A stretch of DNA of 64,000 nucleotides from Cymbomonas tetramitiformis (taxonomy: Eukaryota; Chlorophyta; Pyramimonadophyceae; Pyramimonadales; Pyramimonadaceae): contig LGRX02034421.1 in NCBI GenBank assembly GCA_001247695.2, positions 40,723 through 104,722 on the forward strand. The letters are read 5' to 3'. A program made the translations under genes and the position numbers. Below are positions 1 through 12,100 of the stretch, piece by piece (positions within the stretch are counted from its first letter, which is position 1; each line of letters starts with the position of its first letter). A model generated the notes under the pieces. That model worked only from the letters and a program-made list of their open reading frames with translations. It had not been told where the DNA came from and searched no databases.

Positions 1-222
1 GCCAGCGCGCTCGCCTGGGTTTGCGCCGCCGACATCATGCGCTGCAGCTTGCCCGCTAGCTCGCCCACCTCTCGCTGCAGGGCCTCCCGAGCGACGTCGC
101 CGTCCGTCACGCGACCCCTGAGCACCACCAGCTGCTCCTGGACCCCGCCTAGCGCCGCCGCCAATCTCTGCTCCTCTCCTCTCGGCAATGCCTCATGCCT
201 CTCGCTTGACACATCCTGCAGC
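1..222 (-). CDS. Coiled-coil exon leaving the left edge
   Basis: On the minus strand this stretch reads as an uninterrupted hydrophilic helix rich in Glu, Gln, Leu, Ala and Arg, with segments such as EEQRLAAALGGVQEQLVVLR and ALQREVGELAGKLQRM, continuing past base 1. A possible acceptor AG lies just upstream at about 223-224 (minus-strand CTGCAG), although the sequence before it is purine-rich, which is poor for an acceptor. Composition matches the giant coiled-coil gene just upstream, so it is probably a further 3' exon of that gene; a separate coiled-coil gene is the alternative. Function unknown beyond the coiled coil. Confidence 0.5.
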
Positions 223-1050
223 CCCCCTCCCCTCCTCCACCCTCCCCTCCTCTACCGAATCATATCTCTCGATGACCTAGCGTGCTCCTGCCCCCCTGAT
301 CAAACCTCGGATCCGACCATGTGGTAATCCACACGTCACCAAAAGTATACTCTCCCCCCGGAGCTCAAGTCACACCTGCGCGCATCTCTGACCTTTCGAT
401 GCGCGGACTTGCGTGCTGTGCTGAACGCGCTGGATGAATGCCCCTTCTGCACGATCAACGGACCCAAACCTGGGGCCGAGGCGCGCAGCAGGGTTGGGGC
501 CCCCACGAACAACAGCACGCTGCGGGGCCGCGGCCATAGGGCTCCATGAAGGGCGATCCGGAAGCCTCCAGATCTGAGCATTTCTCACAGAAAGGGGCCC
601 CAAGAGTGGGCGTCCTGAAGAGCCTCAACAGCTCCGCCACAGGAACAGCGCTCCCCCATCTCGCTTTATAACAGAAGGGCCTGGACGGCCGCAATATAGC
701 GCCCAGAGGGTCGTCACAAAGGGGCCACGCAAGCGCATCGCAAGGGGCCAGGTGGCCGCCACACAGGTGCCCCGAAGGCCCCCCGAGGGTGTGGGCATCC
801 AGCGATGCGAGCCACACTCGAAAAGGGCGCCTCGTCCGGGGGCAAGGGGGTGGGCACGGCGGCACAGAAAAGAGATAGCGCCTGGTACTGTGGCGCGGAA
901 CGAAAGCGACACCTCCACTAACCGTCAAGCGCCATGGGAATTGCATATTTCGTGCCGCGCCAAGCCTCTCACGTCTCCAGATGTACAATGCCGTGCTCAC
1001 GATACACGCGAGGGTAACCCGGCACGTGGGCCACACCTCTGCTGGCTCAA
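223..1050 (-). other. Probable intron between coiled-coil exons
   Basis: The coiled-coil reading frame loses its character below about 1,050. On the minus strand a possible donor, GCAGAG followed by GTGTGG, occurs near 1,030-1,040, after the residues GYVEPAE. The frame stays open to 455 but then encodes a Cys/Pro/Trp-rich tail unlike the rest, which looks like translated intron. The interval 190-290 is a long pyrimidine-rich tract on the plus strand. No other feature is seen. Confidence 0.35.
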
Positions 1051-4000
1051 CGTAGCCATCCACCACCCTGGCCTTGCACTCCTGTGCTACGTAATGCACA
1101 ACCCGCCCGTCCTCGGCCAGGCCGGTGGCATCCGCTTCTGTCGCCCCTCCTCTTGATCCAGCGGCGGCCATTGCCGGTTGCATGCCGACCATTTCACCCT
1201 TCGCCATGTCGCAGTCCGCCACGTCAGATACCTCTTGCCCTGCCCTGACAGATACCGCCACGTCAGATACCTCTTGCCCCGCACTGACAGATGCCGGGAG
1301 CACCGTGTGGGCCTCTTCCAGGACCATGCACACCTCTTCTCCCTTCCAGGAGGATGCGGCACTCTGCACCACTTTGACAGCTGACTGCCGCTGGGCTGCA
1401 TGCTCAGCGGTCGAGCTGACGGCGCTGTGCCCTTCTGGCGCCGGTACGGTGCACTCCACCCGGGCAGCGGCCACCTGGAGGGCCGTGCCTTTCTGCACAG
1501 CTCGGGCAGCAGAAGGCGACCTTTCCCGCTGCGGCACCTCCCCGTTCAGCAGCGAGGCCGCCGGGATCATGTCCGGTGCCAGCTGCTGCCTTAGCGACGC
1601 GAGCTCCTGAGACACGTCAACCTCCCGCGCCTGCGCACGGCTCGCGCGCTCCTCCAGTGCAGCGTTCACCTGCCGCGCCTCCGTGAGCTGCTCCGCCACC
1701 TGCGCCTCCGTGGCGCGGGCGGCCACCACCTGCTCCGCCAGCACCACCATCTCTGCCTGCACCCCGGCCAGCTGCTGCGCAAATACCAGGGCCTCCTCCA
1801 GCGCCCCCGCCAACGCTGCTGAGGGCATCTCTTCCCCCATCCCCTCCTCCAGCGGTGCCAGAGCCTCGATTGCCTCGCTGTCCGCAGCTGAGCCCTCTGC
1901 GGGCTGCGGCCAGGTCTGCGCATCTGCTCTCCGTGCCGACGAGGGGGACAAGGGCGCGTGGAGCGCGCGCAGCAGCTCAGCTTCCCAATTGTCCTGAGCA
2001 TCGGCACCAAGATCGCCTGCAGATGACGTCCCACCCTTTGCATCCGGGTGTGCTTCTTGCAGCTGGGCCTCCGCGTGGCGGGCGGTTCCATCCTGCGCTG
2101 CCTCATCCAGTCGCGACGCCGGCTGCTGCTGGAGGGCGGGGCCTCGCTCACGCCCGGAGCCGGCCGCCTTCGAGAGCACCAGAATCTCCTCGAGTGCCGC
2201 AGCCAGCTGCTCTCCCAGCGCCGCCCGCTCCACCTGCGCCCCTGCAAGCTCCTCTGCAGTGGCCCCCTGCCGCTCCGTCAGGCTGTTTGCCCGCGCCTCC
2301 AGCACCGTTCCCTCCTCCCGCGCTGCCGCTAGGTCGCTGCCGGTCGCCGCCAACTCCCGCCTTACCTCCGCCAGCTGCAAGGAGGATGCCTGCTCAAGTG
2401 CCTGCGCCGCCCCAACCTGCTCCGCCAGCAACTGCTTCGCCTCCGCTGCGGCGGCCACATCGCGCAAAGCCGCCACGCGCTGCTGGCGGGCCAGCTCTGC
2501 CTCCGCCACTGCAGTCGCCGCACCATCCTCTGCCGCCACCACTTGGCTCGCCAGATCGACAGTCGCCTCCATCATGGCGGACAGCTCCCGGGCGGCCGAC
2601 GCCTCGTGCTCGTGAGCGGCGGCCAGCTGTTCCTCCATCATGCCCCCCACCTCGTTGAAGGCGGCCAACTGCTGCGCGGCGCCGGTCTCCCACTCGCTCG
2701 CCGCCGCCAGCTGCTGCGACAGCTCCGCCTTCTCCCCTTGAACCTCCGCCAGCTGATGGGTCATGGCTCCGTGCTGCTCCCGCAGCAATGCCAGCTCAGC
2801 GTGCGCGGCAGCCTCGACCGCCTGCTGCTGCCGCCGCGCCGCGCTACCCTCTTGCCGTGACGTCTCGGCCTCAGCCTTGGAGGCTTCCCATGCTGCGCTC
2901 ACCGAGGCCAGCTCCTCCCGCACTGCCTGCATGTCCTCCTCCACGCCAGCCAGCAGCTCGGTCGCCTCCTCGACCCTCTGCTGCGACGCCTCCTCCCGCT
3001 CTGTCAGCATCAGCATCTCCTGCAGCGCTGCGGCCAGCTCCTCCCCTAGCGTCACCTTCTCCTCCTGGACGGCTGTCAGCGCTTGCACCGCATCAGCTTC
3101 GGATTCCTGAGCCGTTGCCAGCCCTTGGATCAGGTCCACCCTCGCCTGATTCGCGGCCACCAGCTGGCATGCCAGGCTCGCCTGCTGCGCGTGCGCCGCA
3201 GCTGCTGCGCTCTCCAAGTTGGCCCGCTCGTGGCGCAGAGCCTCGGCGTGCTCCACGGCTGCCTGCTCCGCTGCCCACGCCGCGCCCGCCTTCTCAGAGC
3301 ATGCCGTCACCTGACCCACAAGCCGGACCTTCTCAGCCTCCAAGGCAGTCACCTGCTCCTGTAGCGATCTCTCAACAGTTGAGGGCTTCTGGGTCGCCGG
3401 CGCGTGTTGCACTTCCCCGGCAGATGCCGCCTGCACTGGCTCAACCTTCTCTGCCTGTGCCTCCGCCAGCTGCTGGCATGCTGCACCACGCTCAGGCTGC
3501 CCGGCAGGCTCCCACGCCTGATCCATCTCAGATGCTCGTATCCGCACATACACTTCCGCCGGCTGCGTACCGCCTGCCCCCATCGCATCGACTTCCGACG
3601 TCGCCGCGTCCTCAGGTATCGTCACTCGGCGGGGACGCGTCTCTGCTCCCATCACTGCTGGCGCGCGCTGCTGTGGCAATGCGCCTGCTTCCGCGAGCAG
3701 GAAAATCTCTCCTGTGATTGGTGGGCCAAGATCCTGCCCTGAATTCTCTCCCGGTGCCTCTTGAGTCCCGAGATGTGCACCGTCCTGCTCCAGACCTGAG
3801 ACCTTGGGCTCCTGCTCCGATAACTGTGGCTGCTCTTTCGCCAGAGCTTCGCCCTGCGGAGCTCCAGTTTGCGGCGGATGCGCGCTGTCAGCCTTCTCGA
3901 TCGACGCCTTCTTCGAATCTGCAGCCGCCAGCTGTAGCTCCGCTGCCCGCATTCGCTGCGTGACCTCAGCCAGCTTCATGGAGGTCTCCGCCTCCCTCTG

Positions 4001-5140
4001 CTGGGCCCCGGCGCCCTCCTCTGTCACTGCAACCATCTCCTCTAGTGCCGACGCCATCTGCGCCGCGAGCACTTCACGCTCGCTCTGCGCTATCACCAGC
4101 TCCCTCGCCACCTCTGCCTCCTGGCCGATCACGGTGTCCATGTGCTCCAGCAGCAGCGACTTCTCCTGCTGCAGTTCCGCCGCCTCGAGGGACGCCTCCG
4201 CCTGCCCCACTTCTGCATCAGCTGCCATCTGCACGAGGTCCGCGTGCGTTTCATGCGCTTCGGACAGATGCGCGCCTAGCTCAGTGGCAACGCCCTCCAA
4301 GTTCTCGGCCGCTTCCGACTGCGCTGCCCACTCAGCCTGCAGCTCCGCAACCCGCGCCTGGAGATCTTCAGAGCCTAGTGATATGGAGTCGTTCTTAGCG
4401 TGAGACGCGTCTAACTGCGTCTCCATATCCAGAAGCTCCCTCCGCGCCGCCTGCAGTTCTGCAAACGTCACAGCCTCCCGGGCTGACGCCTCGGAGCCAT
4501 CCGCTGTAACCGCCCGCCTCTCCTCCTGCGCTATTGCCAGCTCCGTGCCCATCTCAGCCTCCCTCCCCTTCGACGCCTTCAGAGCCTTCACCGTCGCCAC
4601 TTGCTCCGCCTTCAGCTCCGCCATCTGCTCCTCGGCCGCCGCCGCCGACTGCTGCATACCCTGCAAGTCCGCCGACACCTTCGCCTCCCGGGCTGACGCC
4701 ACCGCAAGCGCCACAGTCAGTGCCGACGTCTCCTCCTGCGCCGCTGCCAGCTCCGTGTCCACCTCAGCCTCCCTCAGCTGCGCCGCCTCCATGGCCTGCA
4801 TGGTCGCCACCTGCTCCACAACCGCAGCCGCCATCTGTTCCATGCCCTGCAAGTGGGCAGACCCCTGGGCCTCCCGGGCTGACGCCTCAGTAATCTCCGC
4901 AGTGAGCGCCTGCCTCTCCTCCTGCGCCGCTGCCAGCTCCGTGCCCACCTCAGCCTCCCTCCCCTGCGCGCCTTCAGAGCCGTCACCGTCGCCACCTGCT
5001 CCCAAGTTCAGCTCCGCCATCTGCTCCTCGGCCGCCGCCGCCGACTGCTGCATGCCCTGCAAGTCCGCCGCCATCTTCGCCTCCCGGGCTGAGCCCTCAA
5101 TGACCTCCGCAGTGAGCGCCCGCCTATCCTCCTGCGCCGC
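455..5140 (-). CDS. Giant coiled-coil protein, segment 4 (C-terminal part)
   Basis: Open minus-strand frame of about 1,560 codons, almost entirely Ala/Glu/Gln/Leu heptad-type sequence with phrases such as AAAQEERQAL, AVREELASV and LAGVQAEMVVL repeated in varied form. No enzymatic motif is seen, so the only safe call is a long structural coiled coil (golgin-, rootletin- or SMC-arm-like in appearance, with none of their diagnostic domains recognised). The frame is continuous with segment 3 apart from a 2-base deficit at 5,141-5,143. There a repeat unit reads CGCCGCTTAGCTCC instead of CGCCGCTGCCAGCTCC. The C-terminal 190 or so codons below about 1,050 are probably intron read-through. The + strand ORFs across this region are antisense shadows. 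Confidence 0.7.
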   Translation of the reverse strand, partial: AAQEDRRALTAEVIEGSAREAKMAADLQGMQQSAAAAEEQMAELNLGAGGDGDGSEGAQGREAEVGTELAAAQEERQALTAEITEASAREAQGSAHLQGMEQMAAAVVEQVATMQAMEAAQLREAEVDTELAAAQEETSALTVALAVASAREAKVSADLQGMQQSAAAAEEQMAELKAEQVATVKALKASKGREAEMGTELAIAQEERRAVTADGSEASAREAVTFAELQAARRELLDMETQLDASHAKNDSISLGSEDLQARVAELQAEWAAQSEAAENLEGVATELGAHLSEAHETHADLVQMAADAEVGQAEASLEAAELQQEKSLLLEHMDTVIGQEAEVARELVIAQSEREVLAAQMASALEEMVAVTEEGAGAQQREAETSMKLAEVTQRMRAAELQLAAADSKKASIEKADSAHPPQTGAPQGEALAKEQPQLSEQEPKVSGLEQDGAHLGTQEAPGENSGQDLGPPITGEIFLLAEAGALPQQRAPAVMGAETRPRRVTIPEDAATSEVDAMGAGGTQPAEVYVRIRASEMDQAWEPAGQPERGAACQQLAEAQAEKVEPVQAASAGEVQHAPATQKPSTVERSLQEQVTALEAEKVRLVGQVTACSEKAGAAWAAEQAAVEHAEALRHERANLESAAAAAHAQQASLACQLVAANQARVDLIQGLATAQESEADAVQALTAVQEEKVTLGEELAAALQEMLMLTEREEASQQRVEEATELLAGVEEDMQAVREELASVSAAWEASKAEAETSRQEGSAARRQQQAVEAAAHAELALLREQHGAMTHQLAEVQGEKAELSQQLAAASEWETGAAQQLAAFNEVGGMMEEQLAAAHEHEASAARELSAMMEATVDLASQVVAAEDGAATAVAEAELARQQRVAALRDVAAAAEAKQLLAEQVGAAQALEQASSLQLAEVRRELAATGSDLAAAREEGTVLEARANSLTERQGATAEELAGAQVERAALGEQLAAALEEILVLSKAAGSGRERGPALQQQPASRLDEAAQDGTARHAEAQLQEAHPDAKGGTSSAGDLGADAQDNWEAELLRALHAPLSPSSARRADAQTWPQPAEGSAADSEAIEALAPLEEGMGEEMPSAALAGALEEALVFAQQLAGVQAEMVVLAEQVVAARATEAQVAEQLTEARQVNAALEERASRAQAREVDVSQELASLRQQLAPDMIPAASLLNGEVPQRERSPSAARAVQKGTALQVAAARVECTVPAPEGHSAVSSTAEHAAQRQSAVKVVQSAASSWKGEEVCMVLEEAHTVLPASVSAGQEVSDVAVSVRAGQEVSDVADCDMAKGEMVGMQPAMAAAGSRGGATEADATGLAEDGRVVHYVAQECKARVVDGYVEPAEVWPTCRVTLACIVSTALYIWRRERLGAARNMQFPWRLTVSGGVAFVPRHSTRRYLFSVPPCPPPCPRTRRPFRVWLASLDAHTLGGPSGHLCGGHLAPCDALAWPLCDDPLGAILRPSRPFCYKARWGSAVPVAELLRLFRTPTLGAPFCEKCSDLEASGSPFMEPYGRGPAACCCSWGPQPCCAPRPQVWVR

Positions 5141-6190
5141 TTAGCTCCGTGCCCATCTCAGCCTCCCTCCCCTGCGACGCCTTCAGAGCCGTCACCGTCG
5201 CCACCTGCTCCGCCTGCAGCTCCGCCATCTGCTCCTCGGACGCCGCCGCCGACTGCTGCATGCCCTGCAAGTCCGCCGACACCTTCGCCTCCCGGAGCTG
5301 ACGCCTCACCTCAGCCTCCACCTCCAGCGCCTGCCTCTCCTCCTGCGCCGCTGCCAGCTCCGTGCTCATCTCTGCCTCCCTCCCCTGCAACGCCTTCAGA
5401 GCCGTCACCGTCGCCACCTGCTCCGCCTGCAGCTCCGCCATCTGCTCCTCGGACGCCGCTGCCGCTTGGTTCCAACCTTGTGCGACCGCCAACACCTTCG
5501 CCTCCCGGGCTGACGCCTCACTGACCTCTGCCATCAGCGCCTGCCTCTCCTCCTGCGCCGCTGCCAGCTCCGTGCCCATTGCAGCCTCCCTCCCCTGCAA
5601 CGCCTTCAGAGCCGTCACCGTCGCCACCTGCTCCGCCTTCAGCTCCGCCATCTGCTCCTCGGACGCCGCCACCGACTGCTGCATGCCCTGCAAGTCCGCC
5701 GCCATCTTCGCCTCCCGGGCTGACGACTCACTGACCTCCACCTCCAGCGCCTGCCTCTCCTCCTGCGCCGCTGCCAGCTCCGTGCCCATCTCAGCCGCCC
5801 TCCCCTGCAACGCCTTCAGAGCCGCCACCGTCGCCAGCTGTTCTGCCTGCAGCTCCGCCATCTGCTCCTCGGACGCCGCCGCCGACTGCTGCACGCCCTG
5901 CAAGTCCGCCGCCATCTTCGCCTCCCGGGCTGACGACTCACTGATCTCCACCTCCAGCGCCTGCCTCTCCTCCTGCGCCGCTGCCAGCTCCGTGCCCATT
6001 GCAGCCTCCCTCCCCTGCAACGCCTTCAGAGCCGCCACCGTCGCCACCTGCTCCGCCTTCAGCTCCGCCATCTGCTCCTCGGACGCCGCCGCCGACTGCT
6101 GCATGCCCTGCAAGTCCGCCGCCATCTTCGCCTCCCGGGCTGACGCCTCACTGACCTCCACCTCCAGCGCCCGCCTCTCCTCCTGCGCCG
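4330..6190 (-). repeat. 70-residue (210-bp) tandem repeat within the coiled coil
   Basis: The phrase encoding ELAAAQEERQAL recurs near 4,530, 4,740, 4,920, 5,131, 5,341, 5,551, 5,761, 5,971 and 6,181, with a strict 210-bp spacing in the last six copies. Each unit also carries SAREAKMAADLQGMQQSAA and AEEQMAELKAEQVATV. Seventy residues is exactly ten heptads, so adding or removing units keeps the coiled-coil register. High similarity between neighbours implies recent unit turnover. The unit near 5,131-5,143 carries the frame-breaking deletion. Confidence 0.8.
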
Positions 6191-9100
6191 CTGCCAGGCA
6201 ATCCTCCAGCTCAACCTTCTCCCCTTTTGATCGTTGGAGCGTGTCAGCCATTGCCGTGTGCTCCGCCTGCACCACTGCGAGCTGCTTGCCGAGCAGTGTT
6301 GCCTCCCGTTGGGCTGCCTCCAGCGCGGCAGATGTCTGGCCCTCCCGGGCGGCTGCGGCCAGTGCTTGCTCCTGAAAGTCGCCCATCCTCTGTTCCGCCT
6401 CAGACAGGCGCCGGTCCGACTCGCCCCACTTGCGCTGAGACTCCTTCAGCGCAGCGGCAGTAACCGCCTGCCTCGTACGCACAGATGCCAGTTGCTCTTC
6501 GAGCACCAGCTGTTCCGCGTGAGCTCCTTGCTGTGCCGTCTCTGTCTGCCGCTCGATGGCTGACAGGCGATCTTCCATCTCGCCCTCTTTGTCCTGCGCC
6601 GCCCTCCGTGCCACCTCCGCGGCGACCCTCTCCGTGTGCGCGGCCGCCAGCTGCTCAGCCAGCAGCGCGACCTCCTCGCGCGCCAGTGCCGCGGCGTCCG
6701 CCGCTGTCGCCTCTCGAGACCGCGCCGATGCAATCTGCTGCACCAATGTCTCCCCCTCCTGCTGCGCGCTCGCCAGCTCCACTCTCAGCTCACCCTCGCT
6801 CTGACGAGACACGCTCAAAGCTCCCTGCGCCGCCGCATGCTTCGCCTGCGTTGCTGCGAGCTGCACTCCAAAAAGGGATCTCTCTTCCTCCAGCAGCTCC
6901 ACCTGGTCCGAGGCGGCCTGCGCCCGCGCCTGCATCTCCATCTGCTCCGCCTCTACCCGCTTGGACATCGCCGCCTGCTGCAGCAGCGCCTGCCGCAGGC
7001 GGCTCTCCAGCGCCTCGCTCTGCTGTAGCACAGCCTCCATGTGTGAGCGAGCCCTCGCCTCTTGGCTGGCCGCCGCAGACGCCTCCCCTTGCAGAGCGTG
7101 CACAGCGGCCGCCTCCTCCGCGCACGCAGCCTCCAGCTGCTCGCCCAGACGCCCCTGCTCTCTCTGCGCCGCCCGCAGATCATCACACACTGCGCCTTCC
7201 CGTGCGCTTGCAGCAGCCGCCTGCTCCGCCAGCGCCTCGCTCGCCTCCTGCGCCACCATCAGCTTCTTCCCCAGCGCCTCCTCCCGGTTCCCCGCTGACG
7301 TCAACCTCGCCTCTATCGCCGCGTTCCCGCGCTCCGATGCCACCAGCTGCTCCCCAAGCGCTTCCCGCTCGCACCGCGCTGCCTGCAGGTCGTTGGACAT
7401 CGCTGCCTCCGAGTCGCGCGCCGCGGCCACCTGCAATGCCAGCCCCTCCATCTCATGTTGCGCCGCCGCCAGCTGCGCGTCCAGCTCGGCTTCGTGCACA
7501 CGCGCCGCCCGCAGAGCCTCCGTCTTCGCCGCCTGATCTGCCGCCGTCTCGCTGAGTGTCTCCCCGAGTATCTCCTTCTCTTGCCGCAGCGCCTCGAGCC
7601 GCTCCGTTGTCCGAGCGCCCTCAGCAGCCGCCACCGCGGCCGAACGCTCTGCCTCTGCGGCCCACTCCTGTTGCGCCGCAGCCATCTCACCGCCAGCTCG
7701 TTCTGCTTCCAGCCTCGACGCATCCAGCTCCAAGCTCAAGCGCGTTGACTCCTCCACTGCCGCCTCGACTGCCGCCGCCGCCGCCGCCGCCGCCGCCTCC
7801 ATCGTAACCAGCTGCTCCTCGGCTGACGCGAGCTCCTGCTGCATAGCTTGCAGCGACTCCGCCGCCTCGGAGGAGCTCATGTGCGCCTCCGCCGCCTGCG
7901 GCATCAGGGCCGCATTCTCCCAGCGTGTTGCAGCGATGGTGTCCTTCAGCTCCGCCTCCTCACTCCTCGCGGCGGCCTCTTCTTCTGACACCGTGGCCAG
8001 TGCACTCTCCAAAGCTCGAAGCGCTTCACTCCGAGTGCGCGCCTCCTCCTGCATCCCCCTGAGCTGGTCTTCTGCCTCTGCGCGCGCCGCGGTTGCTGCC
8101 GACAAGGACTCCCGGGTGCCGGCGTGATCCGCCTGCGACGCCGCCAACAGCTGCTCGGTTGCCGACTTCTCCTGCTGCAAGGCCGTAAAGCTCTCAGCCG
8201 CCTTCTTCACCCGGGCGGTGGCTGTGGCAATCTCCTCCATCAACGCCAGTCTCTCCACGTGCACCTCCTCCAGCTCCATCATCAATGCCGCCTCCCGCGC
8301 TTGCGCGGCTTCGAGGCGCTCCGACACGACTCCCTGCTCTGACCGTGCTGTCGCCACCTCACCTCCCACCAACGCCTCCTCCTGCTGTGACACTGGGGCG
8401 GCATCGGCGGCGATGATATCTTGGCCGCGCGCATGGTCCGCCCGCACCTTCAGCGGTTGGCCCTCCGCAGGCGCGGCTGCCAGGAGCGCCTCCAGCTCAG
8501 TCTCACGTCCCGGGGAGGCACCCGCCGCTCCGGACGCAACCGCCGAGCTCGAGGGCGCCTCCTCCTCTTTGGGCACTACGGTGCTGTCACCTGCTTCCAG
8601 CCTCCACCTCCCCTCTGGTGTTGCTGCTAGCTCCACGCCCATCGCCGCCCCCCGGCCCTGCGATCCCTGCGCCTGCTGTTGGAGCCGCGCTTGGTCTGTC
8701 TGAAACAATGTCTCCGCGTGGTTCAAGACACCCTCCCCCCGGGCAGGACCCGCGGAGACCCTCCCTATCTCCATCACCTGAGGCTCCTCGGCGTGGGTCG
8801 CTGCTGAGGGCGGCTGCTCCGCCTCCCTCGGCTTCCCCTCCACCAAAGCTGCTTGCTGCAGCGCGCCCCCTGCTGATCTCTTTGACGGAGCAACAGCATG
8901 ACTCGGCATGAGCTGCTCTGCCTCCACGGCCGTAAGCTGCGATTCGTGGGGCTCATTGGGGGGGCGCCTCGCCGCCAGCGCCACCTCCGAAGCGTTCCAC
9001 GCCCGCAGCTGCTCCTCGAACAGCACCTTCTCCTGCTGCAGCACAGCCAGCTCCTCCGCAGCTTGCTGAGCCCGCTCCTGGGCACTTGTGATCTCATTCG

Positions 9101-12100
9101 CCATCAGGGCCCCCTCACGCTTGGCTGCGGCGAGCTGCTCGGTCGCGTCCTTCTCTCTGGCCACCGCGGCCGCGCAGCTCTCCTCCCCGTGTGCTTGTGC
9201 CTGCTCCGCCAGCACCAGCTTCTCCCCCAGCTCGGTGCGAACAGCCATCGACGCGTCGAGCTCGTCTACCAGCACGCCCATCTTCCTCTGCGCCACGGCC
9301 AGCTCCTGCGCCACGTGGGACTTCTCCGTCTCCGCCAAGTTCAGCCGCTGCATCACGGCCGCCTCCTCCGTCTGCGATTCCTGCAGCTCCCCCAGCAGCG
9401 CCTCCTGCTCCGCATGCGCTGCCACGAGCGCCTCCTCGAGCTGCACCCTCTCCCCCCGCAGCGCCTCCTGCTCCGCCATTGCCCCACTCTCTGCAACCTG
9501 CACTGCTTCCAGCTCCGCCACCAGCCTGAACCTGTCATGCTGCACCGCCTCCAGCTGAGCCTTCAAATCCTCGACCGAGTGTCGCGGCACCTCCGGTTGG
9601 CCGGCGCTGTCAGGATCCTGGCTGAAAGAGGCGCGAGGCTCCTCGCCGACCACCAAGCGCGGCTGCCTCTTCAGCGCCACGAGCTCCTCCAGAAGCAACG
9701 CCCCCTCCACCTGCGTGCACCCCAACTCCTCCGCGAGCTCCTCCTTCTGGTCCTGTGCGGCGCGCAGCTGCTGGCTGACCAAACTGCGCTCCTGGCGGAG
9801 CCCCTCCAGCTCCTCGGCGGCCTGGCTCTCTCGCAGGGCGGCCGCGGAGACGCGGGCGCTCGCGTCCGCCTTCTCCTGCTGCAGCGCAACCAGTTGCCGT
9901 CGGGCCTCGGCTTCCTCGGCCGCCACCTCCGCCATGCGAGACGCAAGCCCGGCCCGCTCGCGTTTTGTCTCGCTCAGCTCGCGCCGCATCTCCGCCGCGA
10001 GCAGATTGGCGTCCCTCAACTTGGCCCCAAGCGCAAGCCCCTCCTCCTGCACAGTCGCCAGCTGCTCGCTCATGTCCACTTCCTCCTTGCGCGCCCTCGC
10101 CACTTCCTTCAGCAACGCCAGATTCCTGGACTGCGTCGCCGCCAGCTGCTCATCAACGCTGTTGACTACCTGCGGCGCGCCCGCGCCGTCCCCCTGCACA
10201 CGCACCAGCGCCACCTGCTCCGTCACCGTCTTCGTCACCTGGTCCGTCAGCATGAGCATGGTGTCCAGCACCGACTCCATCTTGGAGGAGAACCCGGTCT
10301 TCTCCTCCCGCAGAACCTGCATCTCCTGTGCCACCTCCGCCTCCGCGTTTCTCATCCCAGACACCTCCTCTGCCAGCGCCTCCTTCTCTTGCTGCAGCGA
10401 GATCATCTGCTCGCCTGCGACCCCCTGCCAGTGCTGTATCCTTGCAAGCTCCATCTCCAGACCCTCCCTCTCCGACACGGATGTCTGCAGCTCCTTCTTG
10501 AACAGCGCACTCTCCTGCTGCGCGTCCGCCAGCTTCTTCCCAGACTCCTGCTCCTGCGCCTTTGCCACCTCCAGCTCCTCCGCCACCACAGCACACTTGG
10601 CGCGCGCCTCCGCCAAATCTTGCTCCAGAGCCTTCTTCTCTTGCCGCACAAGTGCAAGGTTCCGGGTGGCATCCTCCTCCCTCCCCGGCTCCCCTGCAGC
10701 CACCTCCTCCACCTGTGGATGCTGCGCGGCCACCTCCTCCACCTCTAGATGCTGCGCAGCCACCTCCTCCACCTCTAGATGCTGCGCGGCCACCTCCTCC
10801 ACCTCTAGATGCTGCGCGGCCACCTCCTCCACCTCTGGATGCTGCGCAGCCACCTCCTCCACCTGTGGATGCTGCGCAGCCACCTCCTCCACCTCTGGAT
10901 GCTGCGCAGCCAGCTGCTCCATCAGCATCAGGTTGTTACCTCGGGCCTCGGCTGCTGCCCGAAGGGCTTCTGCCTCCCTCTGCCGCACCTGCTCTGTCTC
11001 GGCCATCAGATCGGTCACCGTGCCCTCTGCGGATGAAAGCTGGCGCGTAAGGTCGGACGTGGCATCCAAGGCCAAGGCCAGTTCCCGGCTTACTGCCTTC
11101 TCCTGCATCTGCGCTGCGGCTAGTAGCTCGTCCAGCACTCCAATCTTCTCCCTCGAGACGCGCAGCAGCTGTGCGGTGGCCGCCTCCCGCTCCTCCGCTG
11201 CGGCCGCCTGATCCACGATTGCACGTCGCTCCTCACGCCATTTCTCCAGCTGCCGCGCAAGCGCCTCCTTCTGCTGCATCTGCTCGAGCAGAACCTCACC
11301 TGCCATCGCCTCCAGCTCCTGCACAATGGAACTACTGCTCTCCGAGCCCGGCTGCCCTTCCTCCTTGCTCTCCGCCATCGACCCTTGCCCGCTTACCACC
11401 ACCTGCTGCTCCACCTCACGCACGATCACCATACTGTGCGCTGCGGCGCCTGCGCTCGCAAGGCCCGCATCAGCGGCTGGGGGAGAAGCAGCGCTCTCCA
11501 CCGACAGATCGAGAACCCCCCTGTCCTCGCATGCGCGGATTCGGATGTGGCTGTCGCTGAGCTCGGACCTGCATGTGGGAGACCTGGGGGTCGCAGGCGA
11601 GACTGGCAGCGACTCTGGTGCGGCGTACCGCCGCTCGCGGCCTCTCCGCAAGGAGGCAATCTCCGCCCATAGCACCTCCGCCTCAGCAGTCACCGCCTCC
11701 ATCTCCTGCCTCGCCTCATCGCGCTCCGCAGCCAGAAAATGCGAGTGCTTTAGGGCCCCCTCCTTCTCCTCCAGCGCACCCTGCAGACTGTAGGCCATAG
11801 CCGCCTCATGCTTCGTCACTTCCGCCAGTTGCTCCTGTGTCGTGCTCATTCCAGTCTCCGCCTTCGCCAGCGTGTCCTGCATCTCACTCACCTTCTCCCG
11901 CGTCTCCTTCTCCTCCTCCAGCGCTGCTTCCATCACACTCTCTGCTGCCACCACCTGCTCCAGCAACATCGCCTTGTCTTGCACCGCTGATGCCAGGTGC
12001 CTCGCCACCGCCACGTTCTCCTCCCGCGACGTGGCCAGCTCCTCCATCGCACTCTCCGCCTCCTCCTCCGCAGACGCCAGCCGCTTGTACAGCACCTCCT

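Noticed and set aside
8898..10748. 616-codon plus-strand ORF and many similar plus-strand ORFs across 1-16,000
   Set aside because: Antisense readings of the coiled-coil gene; Leu/Arg/Gln- or Pro/Ala-rich composition follows from the complementary codon pattern.
10690..10915. Regular short repeats here, at 15,370-15,670 and at 37,014-37,130 as possible CRISPR arrays
   Set aside because: Contiguous tandem units without spacers, two of them in frame in a eukaryotic coding sequence.
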